Source of the DNA: JAPHTQ01 sp050302275
Lineage (GTDB): Bacteria; Pseudomonadota; Gammaproteobacteria; Thiohalomonadales; Thiohalomonadaceae
Assembly (NCBI GenBank): GCA_050302275.1
Contig: JBNLAT010000005.1
Coordinates: 41,289 to 105,288, forward strand
DNA: 64,000 nt
Direction: 5' to 3'
Of this stretch, positions 17,875 to 26,274 are shown piece by piece (the stretch's first letter is position 1; each line of letters opens with the position of its first letter). Under the pieces are notes generated by a model. The model had not been told where the DNA came from, ran no database searches, and saw nothing but the letters and a program-made list of their open reading frames with translations. The position numbers were made by a program, and so were the translations under genes.

Positions 17875-18141
17875 TTACGCTTCGTCTTGGTGGCGACCTG
17901 GCATGTTGACCGCCTTCTTCACCCGAATGATATTGCCGCCAACATCGGTGCCATTGAGATTCTTCATCGCCGCCTTGGCCTCGCCGGGCTTGGGCATCTC
18001 GACAAAACCGAAGCCTTTGGACACCCCGGTTTTGGTATCCAAAACCAGATTGCAGGACTGGATTCGACCGTAGGCCTGGAACAATTCACGTAGCTCCGCC
18101 TCAGTCGTCTTGCGGGAAAGGTTGCGCACCAATAGCTTCAT
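17875..18141 (-). CDS. RRM-domain RNA-binding protein
   Basis: An 88-aa RNA-recognition-motif protein starting at ATG 18141 (the longer frame to 18213 adds an implausible N-terminus). RNP2 is KLLVRNLS at the N-terminus and RNP1 is KGFGFVEM near residue 40. A short basic tail follows. Such single-RRM proteins occur in cyanobacteria and proteobacteria, some of them cold-induced. It is 7 bases upstream of the esterase stop side, with no clear operon partner. Confidence 0.9.
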   Translation of the reverse strand: MKLLVRNLSRKTTEAELRELFQAYGRIQSCNLVLDTKTGVSKGFGFVEMPKPGEAKAAMKNLNGTDVGGNIIRVKKAVNMPGRHQDEA

Positions 18142-18275
18142 GGGAAAACACCAGGATAGGGGGACAGGGAGGTGATAATAACACGCAGACGCAAGTTTAC
18201 GGGCACAACACACACTTACCGACGCGCCCTTTTACCCTTATAATCCGCCGCAGAACACGATTCGGAGAGAGCGTA

Positions 18276-18989
18276 ATGGGCAGAGCCTACCAGAACCGCA
18301 AAGTATCCATGGCCAAAACGGCCGCCGCGAAAACCAAGGTCTACAGCAAGTATGGCCGCGAGATTTATGTCAGCGCCAAATCGGGCGGCACCGATCCCAA
18401 CGGCAACCTGAGCCTGCGCGGCCTGATCGAGCGTGCAAAAAAGGATCAGGTGCCAACCCACGTCATCGACAAGGCGCTGGAGAAGGCCAAGGGCGGCGGC
18501 GGCGAAGACTACTCCCCGGCGCTGTACGAAGGTTTCGGTCCCGGTGGTTGCATGGTACTGGTCGAATGCCTCACCGATAACCCCAACCGTACCATCGGTG
18601 ACGTGCGTACCTGCTTCAACAAGGCCAAGGCCAAGCTCGGCACCTCAGGCAACGTCAGTCACATGTTCGACCACTCGGCGATTCTGGTCTTCGAGGGCGA
18701 CGAGGATGCCGCACTGGAAGCCTTACTCGGTGAAGACGTCGATGTCAGTGATGTGGAAAACGAGGACGGTAAACTCACGGTATTCGTCCCCCACACCGAA
18801 TACAACAAAGCCAAGCAGGCACTACTCAACGCCTTCGGCGAGATCGACTTTGAAGTGGACGAGATCCAGTACGTCCCCAAAGGCTCGACACCGATCAGCG
18901 GTGAGGATGTGGAAGTGATGGAAAAGTTCCTCGACATGCTTAACGACGTGGACGATGTACAGAATATCTATCATGACGCTGAGTACTAA
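18276..18989 (+). CDS. YebC/PmpR family protein, YeeN subgroup
   Basis: A 237-aa protein. The N-terminus MGRAYQNRK followed by KTKVYSKYGREIYVSAK is of the YeeN subgroup rather than classical YebC (MAGHSKW). Other hallmarks are VIDKALEKAKGGG, YEGFGPGG, NRTIGDVRT and the C-terminal DVQNIYHDAEY. YebC proteins have been described as transcription regulators and more recently as ribosome-associated factors that help polyproline translation. The GTAATG start has GGAGAG upstream. Terminator follows. Confidence 0.92.
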   Translation: MGRAYQNRKVSMAKTAAAKTKVYSKYGREIYVSAKSGGTDPNGNLSLRGLIERAKKDQVPTHVIDKALEKAKGGGGEDYSPALYEGFGPGGCMVLVECLTDNPNRTIGDVRTCFNKAKAKLGTSGNVSHMFDHSAILVFEGDEDAALEALLGEDVDVSDVENEDGKLTVFVPHTEYNKAKQALLNAFGEIDFEVDEIQYVPKGSTPISGEDVEVMEKFLDMLNDVDDVQNIYHDAEY

Positions 18990-19002
18990 TTAGCACGCAA
19001 AT

Positions 19003-19030
19003 AAAAAAGCCCCCGACTGGGGGCTTTTTT
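19003..19030. terminator. Bidirectional terminator
   Basis: AAAAAAGCCCCC/GGGGGCTTTTTT with a GACT loop, between the YebC-like gene and the converging outer-membrane protein gene. Confidence 0.92.
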
Positions 19031-19060
19031 ATTTGTACTCCATGTGGCAACAAATCAACT

Positions 19061-19795
19061 TTAGAAACGAATGCCACCAGCGACAAAGTAACCGTCATAG
19101 CTCAGGAATGAGCTGACGTGGATTTCGCGATCCACACCGTCATTTCCGCTAGCACCCTGATCATCCAAACCGATATCGCTGCGCTGATAACCGGCGCGTA
19201 AATAGAAATCATCGATCTGATAGTGCACACCCAGCATCGTCTTCCAGACAAAACCATCTGACTTCGCGCTAATTGCCCCGCTCATCTTCGAACCAACATA
19301 TCCAAGTCCGACACCAGCATAAGGCATGATCTTCTCGCCGAGGTCGAGATAAAAACGGGTGTTGATGAGGAAGGAGGTCGTCTCCAGTTTTCCCCTGGTC
19401 TCACTCAGTGCCGAGGCAGTGTAGTCAGTCTCCATTCGATACAATTCAAAACCGTAGCTGTACCAACCAGCGCGGTTAAAGTGTTCATAATCGATACTGA
19501 TCACTGTCGCCGAAGAATCGTCGAACTTCACAGGAACTGCTTCGACCACATCCCCACAAAGGGAAAAAATACAACTTTGTCCGACGACCTTGTCGTACTC
19601 CTGGGTTGGATTACTTAACGCCACATTGGACATACGCAGAGTGAACGCATCACGCTTGTTGGCAAACGGCCCGTCTATCAAGGTGAATATATTTTGGCCG
19701 CTCCCATCACTAGCCTGTGCGACAGGGCAGAGAGACAGGATCGCTGCGCCGATGAGTGCAAAGCGAATGAATGGGGAGAAAAACGTAAATTTCAT
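19061..19795 (-). CDS. Outer-membrane beta-barrel protein
   Basis: A 244-aa precursor with a signal peptide (to about CPVAQA). The mature protein has alternating strands with a C-terminal Phe (FVAGGIRF). GEKIMPYAGVGLGYVGSKM and a following strand pair resemble OmpA-like/OmpW-like eight-stranded barrels. Two cysteines in a short loop (SCIFSLCG, near residues 74-80) may form a disulfide. No specific family is assigned. Confidence 0.7.
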   Translation of the reverse strand: MKFTFFSPFIRFALIGAAILSLCPVAQASDGSGQNIFTLIDGPFANKRDAFTLRMSNVALSNPTQEYDKVVGQSCIFSLCGDVVEAVPVKFDDSSATVISIDYEHFNRAGWYSYGFELYRMETDYTASALSETRGKLETTSFLINTRFYLDLGEKIMPYAGVGLGYVGSKMSGAISAKSDGFVWKTMLGVHYQIDDFYLRAGYQRSDIGLDDQGASGNDGVDREIHVSSFLSYDGYFVAGGIRF

Positions 19796-19872
19796 ACCTT
19801 ATCCCTAAGGCAAGGGCTGGGTAATTCAGCCCCGGCACCATTTTGTCGTTTTGTATGGCTCCTACAGATAAA

Positions 19873-19888
19873 TGTACGATACCACACA
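19873..19888 (+). promoter_or_regulatory. Possible NifA upstream activator site
   Basis: TGT, ten bases, ACA, the NifA enhancer pattern, centred about 76 bases upstream of the start predicted from the sigma-54 promoter at 19931. Short motifs like this can occur by chance; its position and the FeSII gene downstream give it weight. Confidence 0.4.
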
Positions 19889-19930
19889 AAAAGCAAAAGA
19901 ATTAGTTATTAGTTATCAACTGGTTAGTAA

Positions 19931-19946
19931 TGGCACCCAATTTGCT
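19931..19946 (+). promoter_or_regulatory. Sigma-54 (-24/-12) promoter of the FeSII gene
   Basis: TGGCAC, five bases, TTGCT, an exact match to the core -24/-12 consensus spacing (GG to GC 10 bases). The predicted start is near 19957, leaving a ~26-base leader with GTGGAGG before the ATG at 19983. Confidence 0.75.
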
Positions 19947-19982
19947 CCCCTATGTCCCGTCATCAACCAAGTGGAGGCAACA

Positions 19983-20351
19983 ATGGCTACCATTTACTTC
20001 TCTTCCCCCATTATGAGCAAAAACAAAAAGGTTACGGCAGTTGCGGGCAAACGCGACACCCTGCTTGCCGTGGCAAAGGAAAACAACATCAAAATCCCGT
20101 TTGAGTGTGAGGATGGCGAGTGCGGTTCATGCCTGGTTAAAATCACTCACCTGGACGGTGAGCGGGTCAAGGGTATGATGCTGACCGACAAGGAACGCAA
20201 CGTGCTCAAGTCCATCGGTAAGCTGAGCGAACATGAAGAAGAGCGTGCCAACGTCAAGGACCTGCCGCCGACCTTCCGCCTCGCCTGCCAGACCATCGTC
20301 ACCGACGAAGACCTGCTGGTGCAGTTCACCGGCGAACCCGGCGGCGCCTAA
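19983..20351 (+). CDS. FeSII (Shethna protein II)-like [2Fe-2S] ferredoxin
   Basis: A 122-aa plant-type ferredoxin. Cluster ligands are Cys42, Cys47, Cys50 (CEDGECGSC) and Cys102 (RLACQT). Length, the MATIYFSSP start, the KIPFEC core, the GKLSEHEEER insert and the FTGEPGGA end agree closely with my memory of Azotobacter FeSII, the protein that binds nitrogenase under oxygen stress and protects it. No alignment was run. The ATG at 19983 has GTGGAGG upstream; the frame is open further upstream but crosses the sigma-54 promoter. RpoN/NifA control is inferred. No nif structural gene is in the window. Confidence 0.88.
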   Translation: MATIYFSSPIMSKNKKVTAVAGKRDTLLAVAKENNIKIPFECEDGECGSCLVKITHLDGERVKGMMLTDKERNVLKSIGKLSEHEEERANVKDLPPTFRLACQTIVTDEDLLVQFTGEPGGA

Positions 20352-20363
20352 TCGATAAAGCAA

Positions 20364-20389
20364 AAGGCCAATCCGAATGGATTGGCCTT
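20364..20389. terminator. Terminator hairpin between FeSII and the DUF3592 gene
   Basis: A perfect 11-bp stem AAGGCCAATCC/GGATTGGCCTT with a GAAT loop, between converging genes. T residues follow mainly on the minus strand. Confidence 0.8.
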
Positions 20390-20393
20390 GCTG

Positions 20394-22136
20394 TTACTCC
20401 AGTACAAACTCCGGTTCATCTTTCAACTTGAATTGTTCACGGAAGAACTCCACCGCCAATTTTGCCTTGCTGTGAGAATCGATATTCTCGGCCAATACCA
20501 TCTCTCCTTTCGGCGTCTGCACCACCACATGATAATTGATCTGATGCGAACCTCCCTTCTGGTTCGATGTGGCACCTTTTTTCAACTCCAGTCCGCTAAG
20601 CTCGTGGTAAGAGGCGCTCTTCCAGCGCAGGGTAATTCCAAGTAGTCGTCGAATCGTAACCACCTGTTTACCGTCCCATGCAACATAGAGCGTGTTCAGT
20701 GCGGTGTAGAAGCCGATCAGCGCGACAAGACTACCTATGAAGGTGAAAATGCCCCCCATAAAATAGAGACCGCCCCCCTCCTGTGCTGCCTTACCCCAAA
20801 GTACAACACCCGTGATGGCAAAGATGGTTCCGATAGCGCTGAATCCCAGAGAGAAACCCGGCTGACGAAACATTGGAAAATAGAGCTCGTGCAGCGTGCC
20901 GTTACGCCGTAGAGGCAACAGCGACTCAGCCTTCAGCTCAGCCACCCCGTTTGGCACTTCCTTACCTGAATCGAGGTGCTGCAAACGGGATTGCTCTCCA
21001 GTGGCATAGACGGGAATAGTGAATGAGCGATCCAGATCCGCCCCGGGTAACTCCGCCTTGATACTGAGTCGCCAGAAATAGTAATCGCCGCTCTCCTCCT
21101 CGCTGGGACGCAACCCCTCAGGCACGGCAAAACGGAAACGTAACTTCATCCCCCGCGCCGTCCTATTTACCTGGGCATAACCACTATCCTGCCACTCCAC
21201 CCGTTCATGCCGTGATCGATTCTTACCGCTGCCCGAGACATAACTGTAGAGACAACTCAACGTCACCTCACAATTTAAATTGGGCACATAGGGCACATTG
21301 AGTTCGATCTCACCCCCGACATCACCGCCAATCGCACCGGGGAATGGGTCAAGTGTCAGCGGCGTAACACCGAAGCGGCGCCACTCGCGAGTCTTTTTGA
21401 TTGCCCAGAACAATAATCCCATCCCGACAATGGGAAAGAGCAGAATAGCCAGTGCCAGTGCCCCCTCCTTACGCCAGACCTCGGGAATGGCAAATGCCGC
21501 TGGTGCGCTGATGGCATTCCAGATAATGGCGAAAAACCAGATGAAGTACATCCCGCTACGGGCACCAGAACGAATACGATTATCAGCCCATTCAGGACGT
21601 GCCAGCCACGGATTTGTACCGGTTTCCGCCGTAACGATGGCCCGCTTGCCTCGCAGACCGAAGAAGATCATTGCGAAACCGGCACCACCAAAAACGACGA
21701 TGAAGATCGCCTTGAAGCCAATCATTCCCCAGCGCAGGTCGCGATTGAGGATCGCATCACTGGGATCGGCAGGATTGTAATAGACCAGCACTGGTTGACG
21801 ATTTTGATGTAACAGTTCAAGACGATGACCGAGCTTATTTTGAAAGTCGCCAATATTGTCGCCACCGCCATGGATAGCCACGCGGTCACTCGCATATTCG
21901 ATACCACCGACACGATAACGATAGCGGGCTGTAGCATGGTAGGTGGTGGAATTATCGGAAGTACTGCTACGTAGTTCAGCAAAGGTCAGGGTGCCCTGTA
22001 CCTGCGGCCAGGAGGCCATACGCATCCCGTCATAAACCGACACTACCGTTGTAAAGAGAAAATAGGCGCCGAAAACAAAGAATGGCAAGCCGAAGATTGC
22101 CAGAAACCAGCTTCTGCTACGTTTTTCTGTTCCCAT
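20394..22136 (-). CDS. DUF3592-domain membrane protein
   Basis: A 580-aa inner-membrane protein with about seven hydrophobic helices. The N-terminal DUF3592 region has a helix (about 13-33), then the typical WPQVQGTLTF...YRVGGIEYASDRV strands and PVLVYYNPADPSDAIL, then further helices. The second half has soluble beta-rich parts (about 270-400) and another helix pair (about 430-490). The function of the family is unknown. Its start overlaps the stop of the cytosine-deaminase gene by one base (TAATG), so translation is coupled. Confidence 0.82.
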   Translation of the reverse strand: MGTEKRSRSWFLAIFGLPFFVFGAYFLFTTVVSVYDGMRMASWPQVQGTLTFAELRSSTSDNSTTYHATARYRYRVGGIEYASDRVAIHGGGDNIGDFQNKLGHRLELLHQNRQPVLVYYNPADPSDAILNRDLRWGMIGFKAIFIVVFGGAGFAMIFFGLRGKRAIVTAETGTNPWLARPEWADNRIRSGARSGMYFIWFFAIIWNAISAPAAFAIPEVWRKEGALALAILLFPIVGMGLLFWAIKKTREWRRFGVTPLTLDPFPGAIGGDVGGEIELNVPYVPNLNCEVTLSCLYSYVSGSGKNRSRHERVEWQDSGYAQVNRTARGMKLRFRFAVPEGLRPSEEESGDYYFWRLSIKAELPGADLDRSFTIPVYATGEQSRLQHLDSGKEVPNGVAELKAESLLPLRRNGTLHELYFPMFRQPGFSLGFSAIGTIFAITGVVLWGKAAQEGGGLYFMGGIFTFIGSLVALIGFYTALNTLYVAWDGKQVVTIRRLLGITLRWKSASYHELSGLELKKGATSNQKGGSHQINYHVVVQTPKGEMVLAENIDSHSKAKLAVEFFREQFKLKDEPEFVLE

Positions 22137-22573
22137 TATTCACCAATATCTTCATTCCACAATTCAGGTCTGGCCGAGATAAAGGTACTCATCATGGCAA
22201 CACATTCTGGATTATCAACGACCTCCACTTCGACGCCACGAGAACGTACATACTCCTCTGGTCCCTTGAAGGTACGATTCTCCCCCACAATCACTCGTGG
22301 AATACCATACAGCAGCACCGCACCGCTGCACATGTCACAGGGAGAAAGCGTGGAATAGAGGATGGCGCGGCGATAATCGGCGGCAGAAAGACGACCGGCA
22401 TTCTCCAGACAGTCCATCTCTGCGTGTAACACGGCACTGCCGTTTTGCACGCGACGGTTGTGTCCACGGCCGACAATTTTGCCGTCGATCACCAGCACTG
22501 AGCCAATGGGGATTCCCCCTTCCTCAGCACCTTTCTTCGCCTCTTCTATCGCAGCCTGCAGGAACTGGTCCAT
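22136..22573 (-). CDS. Fcy1-type cytosine deaminase
   Basis: A 145-aa zinc-dependent deaminase. Zinc ligands are His50 (HAE, catalytic Glu52) and Cys79/Cys82 (PCDMC). The GGIPIG, LGRGHN-like, YGIPRVIVGEN and C-terminal ELWNEDIGE segments match the fungal Fcy1 cytosine deaminase rather than tRNA adenosine or cytidine deaminases, and differ from the unrelated amidohydrolase CodA of E. coli. It should convert cytosine to uracil for salvage. It is coupled to a DUF3592 membrane protein downstream. Confidence 0.85.
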   Translation of the reverse strand: MDQFLQAAIEEAKKGAEEGGIPIGSVLVIDGKIVGRGHNRRVQNGSAVLHAEMDCLENAGRLSAADYRRAILYSTLSPCDMCSGAVLLYGIPRVIVGENRTFKGPEEYVRSRGVEVEVVDNPECVAMMSTFISARPELWNEDIGE

Positions 22574-22598
22574 CGTTTCTCCAATTTACTGGATTAGA

Positions 22599-23267
22599 TC
22601 AACTGTGTGCCTCTTCAGGGAAGGCCACCTCGATATCGAACCCTTGCGGATATTTTAGCTTGGTGAGGATGTCGCGAATGAAACCCTTAACTGACTTTTC
22701 CATCTCATCGTTAATTGCCGCACGATGTACCTTCAGATATTCACGGGACTTACTCTCTGAAACCTCATGTGTTCGCATCGTCAGTTTCAGCAGATAGTTC
22801 TCATCGTCGGAAAGCCATTTCCGATCTTTAACATAGGGAAGATAGGCGTCGTTTCTGAGAATACGATAGAACTGAACCTCTGGGGCATGAAATACCACCT
22901 TCTTGTTCTCGACGTTAATATCCCAGCGTTCAGGATTAGATAAATCGAGATAATAATTAACCTCTTCCACCCAGTCGACCACATAGGACTTCGTTCCGAC
23001 ACCACCATCATGGAACATTCTCAGTATCACTGTCTTGCCAGTCACATCCTCTGGCGTTCTGATATCACAGTCACCAAAAACCTTCTTGCCGGTACACTCG
23101 ACATAAAATCTGAATGACTTGGTATAACCAGTAAATTTTTTTACGTGTGACAATGAAGGAACAAAATCGGGTACTTTCCTGCAATCAGTTAGTGCTGAAT
23201 AGAGATAATACGACACCCCCAACAAAATCACTGCAACGATCGAAACTGCCTGACACAATCTACTCAC
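22599..23267 (-). CDS. Membrane-anchored protein of unknown function (DUF4230-like shape)
   Basis: GTG at 23267 with GGAGG upstream gives a 222-aa protein with one N-terminal membrane helix (SIVAVILLGVSYYLYSAL) and a soluble, mixed alpha/beta exterior. The C-terminal part has a helix-rich segment (HRAAINDEMEKSVKGFIRD) ending in KYPQGFDIEVAF. The layout, a single helix then a beta-rich part and a helical tail, recalls DUF4230 proteins, but this is weak. It lies 25 bases upstream of the deaminase gene. Confidence 0.6.
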   Translation of the reverse strand: MSRLCQAVSIVAVILLGVSYYLYSALTDCRKVPDFVPSLSHVKKFTGYTKSFRFYVECTGKKVFGDCDIRTPEDVTGKTVILRMFHDGGVGTKSYVVDWVEEVNYYLDLSNPERWDINVENKKVVFHAPEVQFYRILRNDAYLPYVKDRKWLSDDENYLLKLTMRTHEVSESKSREYLKVHRAAINDEMEKSVKGFIRDILTKLKYPQGFDIEVAFPEEAHS

Positions 23268-23317
23268 CCAACACCTCCAATAGCACACTTAAAATCTGTT
23301 GTTATCCGGTCACAACA

Positions 23318-23344
23318 CTAAAACGCCGACCCAGTGGGTCGGCG
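23318..23344 (-). terminator. Terminator after the proline-rich protein gene
   Basis: Nine-base stem CGCCGACCC/GGGTCGGCG with AGT loop; on the minus strand it is followed by TTTT. Confidence 0.85.
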
Positions 23345-23366
23345 TCGAAACAGAGACAGTGCTGCA

Positions 23367-23873
23367 CTAATCAGTATGATACCGAGTCAGGCACCATCGA
23401 CAGCCATTATAGCCACCATTGTCTATTGCGTTCTTCACCTCATCAAGGTCATTAAAGAATACCTTATTTTCCTCCTTCATCCGATCAATCTGGCAGGCAG
23501 GTTGTAGATTACTCAAATCGTGAATTTCCAGCGTATTGGCATTGCCCAGATATTCAGGTTCCTTAACTGGAGGCTCTACTGGAGGTGGTTCTGGTACAGG
23601 AGTTGGTACAGGTTCCGGAGCCGGTTCTGGAACAGACACAGGCGCTGGACCGGGAGTCGGCTTTGGTGCGGGTGCAGGTTCAGGGCGCGGTGGCTTGGGT
23701 GGCGGTGCCGGGGCAGGCTCCACCGGGGGAGGCTCTGGTGGATCGACGTGTTCCGGTTTTGGTGGTGGCGGGGTCGGAGGCTTTGTATACCAGTTCCATA
23801 CGTAATAGGCGATTAAGGCACCTATCGCGATAACCGTCGCCAATATGGCCAGACCCAATCCTATCGATTCCAT
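23367..23873 (-). CDS. Proline-rich membrane protein with an Ada-like CxxC end
   Basis: ATG at 23873 (GGAGG seven bases upstream) gives 168 aa. One N-terminal transmembrane helix (about 5-27) is followed by an 80-residue Pro/Glu/Ala/Val linker (PEPPPVEP-like repeats, about 33-105) that may span the periplasm or wall. The last ~60 residues follow a pattern seen in Ada-type metal-binding modules: YLGNANTLEIHD, an N-V-F-F block and CRWC. The Zn ligands would be C and H residues there. Function is unknown. Confidence 0.6.
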   Translation of the reverse strand: MESIGLGLAILATVIAIGALIAYYVWNWYTKPPTPPPPKPEHVDPPEPPPVEPAPAPPPKPPRPEPAPAPKPTPGPAPVSVPEPAPEPVPTPVPEPPPVEPPVKEPEYLGNANTLEIHDLSNLQPACQIDRMKEENKVFFNDLDEVKNAIDNGGYNGCRWCLTRYHTD

Positions 23874-24022
23874 CGTAAGCACCTCCATATGAAAACCACT
23901 CCCTATCAAACGGACTTCAGGTGATGTGACCAGGCAATTACTTGCCACTCACGAAGATAAGTCTAGCAAAGCATGCAAATGGTGCTGCCCGATCTCTACA
24001 GCTCAAGGTAAATGACTGGAAT

Positions 24023-24700
24023 CTACAGCGTCTGACTTTGTGGGGAAAATCCCCTGACAATCAACCAGGCGGGAAACAGTAGAAGCTCAAACAGGCCGCC
24101 AGGGATATACAGCATCCCTCCCGCACCCGTAGTATCGATTAGCCCCATCAGATCCAGCGGCGCGCTAATGAATACCAGCGCATAACCAGTGAATCCTGTC
24201 GCGGCTATCCACCTGGGAATTAATCGGGTTCTATAGAGCAGATAACAGAGCAGCATACTGGCAATACCCAGGATCAACATAGCGACTTGATAACCGCTGT
24301 ATCTAGCCTCAATGGCCAGATTTGCCAACGACTGCAAGTAGGCACCATTTTGCGCCTCCTGCAACATCATTTCCTGGCTCAGTTTTAGCAGGATAAAATA
24401 GACCAGCACACCAATAATGAGGAGCAGACACTCCATCACTCTGGCACAGACGTAGGTAATCGCAATGATTCGATTGTGGCGTTCTACGACCGGATAAAAC
24501 AGAATCGCAATACCGACCACACCCAGAGACATGAACAATATTGCAAATGCCCCAATATAGAATTGAGATTCGTGTAAGCGGTACTCGCTGAGTTGTAAAT
24601 GAAGTAACGGCGCGACAGCATAGGCATCGATCATCCCCAGGATCATCGTAATGAGGAATAACGCTCCAATCGCTTTTGCAATTCTGTCATCTCCGCTCAT
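24023..24700 (-). CDS. DUF4386 membrane protein
   Basis: ATG at 24700, 225 aa, with six to seven hydrophobic helices (FLITMILGMIDA; ILFMSLGVVGIAILFYPVV; LILGIASMLLCYLLYRT; GLFELLLFPAWLIV). The ERHNR loop and the EARYSGYQVAML block fit DUF4386. Such proteins are of unknown function. It lies 21 bases before, and likely co-transcribed with, the thioredoxin-fold gene at 24722 in the opposite order on the minus strand (the latter comes first). Confidence 0.75.
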   Translation of the reverse strand: MSGDDRIAKAIGALFLITMILGMIDAYAVAPLLHLQLSEYRLHESQFYIGAFAILFMSLGVVGIAILFYPVVERHNRIIAITYVCARVMECLLLIIGVLVYFILLKLSQEMMLQEAQNGAYLQSLANLAIEARYSGYQVAMLILGIASMLLCYLLYRTRLIPRWIAATGFTGYALVFISAPLDLMGLIDTTGAGGMLYIPGGLFELLLFPAWLIVRGFSPQSQTL

Positions 24701-24721
24701 GCACAACCTACAGTCTACGTG

Positions 24722-25132
24722 TTAGAAACAGGCATCCTTGAACTGATCAAGTCTCCGCTGATTAATTTTCCCTAAAGGCCCCATCAGGGTATCCAGCTTT
24801 TTCCCTGCATGGAAACACATCTGTGCAGGCATCGCCAGAATACGGAGTCGTTTCCTGATATCCACGGGAATCTTGTGATAGGGCTTCCACTCCACTCGCA
24901 CAAAAGTAGAACGTCCCGTATTTTTCTCAGCGAACTGTTCGAAATCCCTGTACGAAGCAAGACACGGCTTGCATCCTTTATCAGGGCTGGTGAACTGCAC
25001 AATTAGGTTTTCCTGCGAATTGAGATAGTCCAACACCTTGTCTGGTGCGACATTCACAATTTCTGCCTGCACACCCATCGCCAAGAATAACGAAAACAAT
25101 CCAGACCAGCGCGACACGTTCGAGAGGTTCAC
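24722..25132 (-). CDS. Periplasmic thioredoxin-fold protein
   Basis: A 136-aa precursor starting at GTG 25132 (AAGGAG upstream). The signal peptide ends near MGVQA. CKPCLASY gives a CxxC redox pair near residue 58, and LAMPAQMCFHAG has the cis-Pro position occupied. The C-terminal helix carries a Cys (DACF). Envelope thiol-disulfide function is likely; partners are unknown. Confidence 0.7.
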   Translation of the reverse strand: MNLSNVSRWSGLFSLFLAMGVQAEIVNVAPDKVLDYLNSQENLIVQFTSPDKGCKPCLASYRDFEQFAEKNTGRSTFVRVEWKPYHKIPVDIRKRLRILAMPAQMCFHAGKKLDTLMGPLGKINQRRLDQFKDACF

Positions 25133-25229
25133 ATCAAACTCCTTGCAGTCAACCCGTTTAACAACGGTAAAGATAACAGAACTACCCTGTTCATTTTAAA
25201 ACCGAAAAAAGTGGAATCGCCGCTACACC

Positions 25230-25628
25230 TTAATGTCCGGGAGAAAGCGCATCAACGATCTTGCACAACAAACCGCCAATGGGCCGCGGCTTTGCGGGGA
25301 GCAAAGTATCGCTGACATAATCCACCACTGCCCTGGCGGGGTCGGTCTCTGCCGTTAACACAACCTCAATACCACGTTTGTTTTTCATTTTATCGACAAA
25401 GCTCTCGCCGCAACTGCCGCCGATCACGACATTGCAGGATTGCAACGGGTGAGGCTTATCATCCTGAAAGTGGTGGAACACCAACTCTTTAGGCAGCGTC
25501 ACCCGTTCCACCTCTGCCACCTGCGCCGGTTCAACATCGGTAGTGATTTCGTACACAATCCAGTCCGCACAACGACCGATATGGCCGGATACTGTTTTAC
25601 CGTCACGACTGGCTACCCCAATACGCAT
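25230..25628 (-). CDS. NifX/NifB-C-terminal-like (dinitrogenase Fe-Mo cofactor) protein
   Basis: A 132-aa protein of the dinitrogenase iron-molybdenum cofactor family (about residues 1-115). Typical blocks are MRIGVASRDGKTVSGHIGRCADWIVYEI at the N-terminus (split here for length: GKTVSGHIGRC), then LQSCNVVIGGSCG and VVDYV. Relatives are NifX, NafY, VnfX, and small orphan members linked to sulfur or metal cluster metabolism. No nif genes are adjacent, so it may be an orphan. Confidence 0.82.
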   Translation of the reverse strand: MRIGVASRDGKTVSGHIGRCADWIVYEITTDVEPAQVAEVERVTLPKELVFHHFQDDKPHPLQSCNVVIGGSCGESFVDKMKNKRGIEVVLTAETDPARAVVDYVSDTLLPAKPRPIGGLLCKIVDALSPGH

Positions 25629-25710
25629 CTACAAGCCCCCTCATCCGGATTATCGACAGTGAACTATACCCCTGATCCATCGATAACCCAATCCGGTCAG
25701 AGACCTCGTA

Positions 25711-26121
25711 TTAACTGCAAATACCAGAGAAGGCAAGAAAACGTCTTCCGCCTTCGAGGTCATATTTCAGCTCAAGAAGGTTATACAGGGGTGTATATTT
25801 GACCACGACACCTCGTATTGGCGTATCGAACACATCGTTATAGGCAGGAATAAAGCCTTCAAAGTAAGGCCCAACTGTATTACGTGAGAAATCAAGTTCT
25901 GTCATAGCGGAGCCGGTGTCACTATATATCTCCGCGACCCAGGTCCCACGCCTCAAAATCATATTGCGCCAGCCATCAACTTGACGAATCACGCCTCCCT
26001 CAATGCCAGAATCATAGATATAGTCACTCCCTCGACAATGATAGACCTGTGGATCTGAGGCCTCGACGGCATTGACCAAAACAGCGAAGAGAACAAAGAG
26101 TACGTTTATGTATTTTTTCAT
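25711..26121 (-). CDS. Hypothetical secreted protein
   Basis: A 136-aa precursor with a clear signal peptide (KKYINVLFVLFAVLVNAVEA). The mature part has two Cys (YHCRGSDY and the final SGICS) that could pair. No known family. Base composition is lower in GC than nearby core genes. Confidence 0.55.
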   Translation of the reverse strand: MKKYINVLFVLFAVLVNAVEASDPQVYHCRGSDYIYDSGIEGGVIRQVDGWRNMILRRGTWVAEIYSDTGSAMTELDFSRNTVGPYFEGFIPAYNDVFDTPIRGVVVKYTPLYNLLELKYDLEGGRRFLAFSGICS

Positions 26122-26274
26122 ATCCCTGTATTACCTATCCAGATGGTTCTCACGTAAAACAGAATCAATTACAACACCACTCATACTGGACGTACAACAA
26201 AGCCACATCCATTCCATTTATTTCTATGACACAAAAAATTCAGCAGAAATGTCTCTATCCCGAATTCCCTGTGG

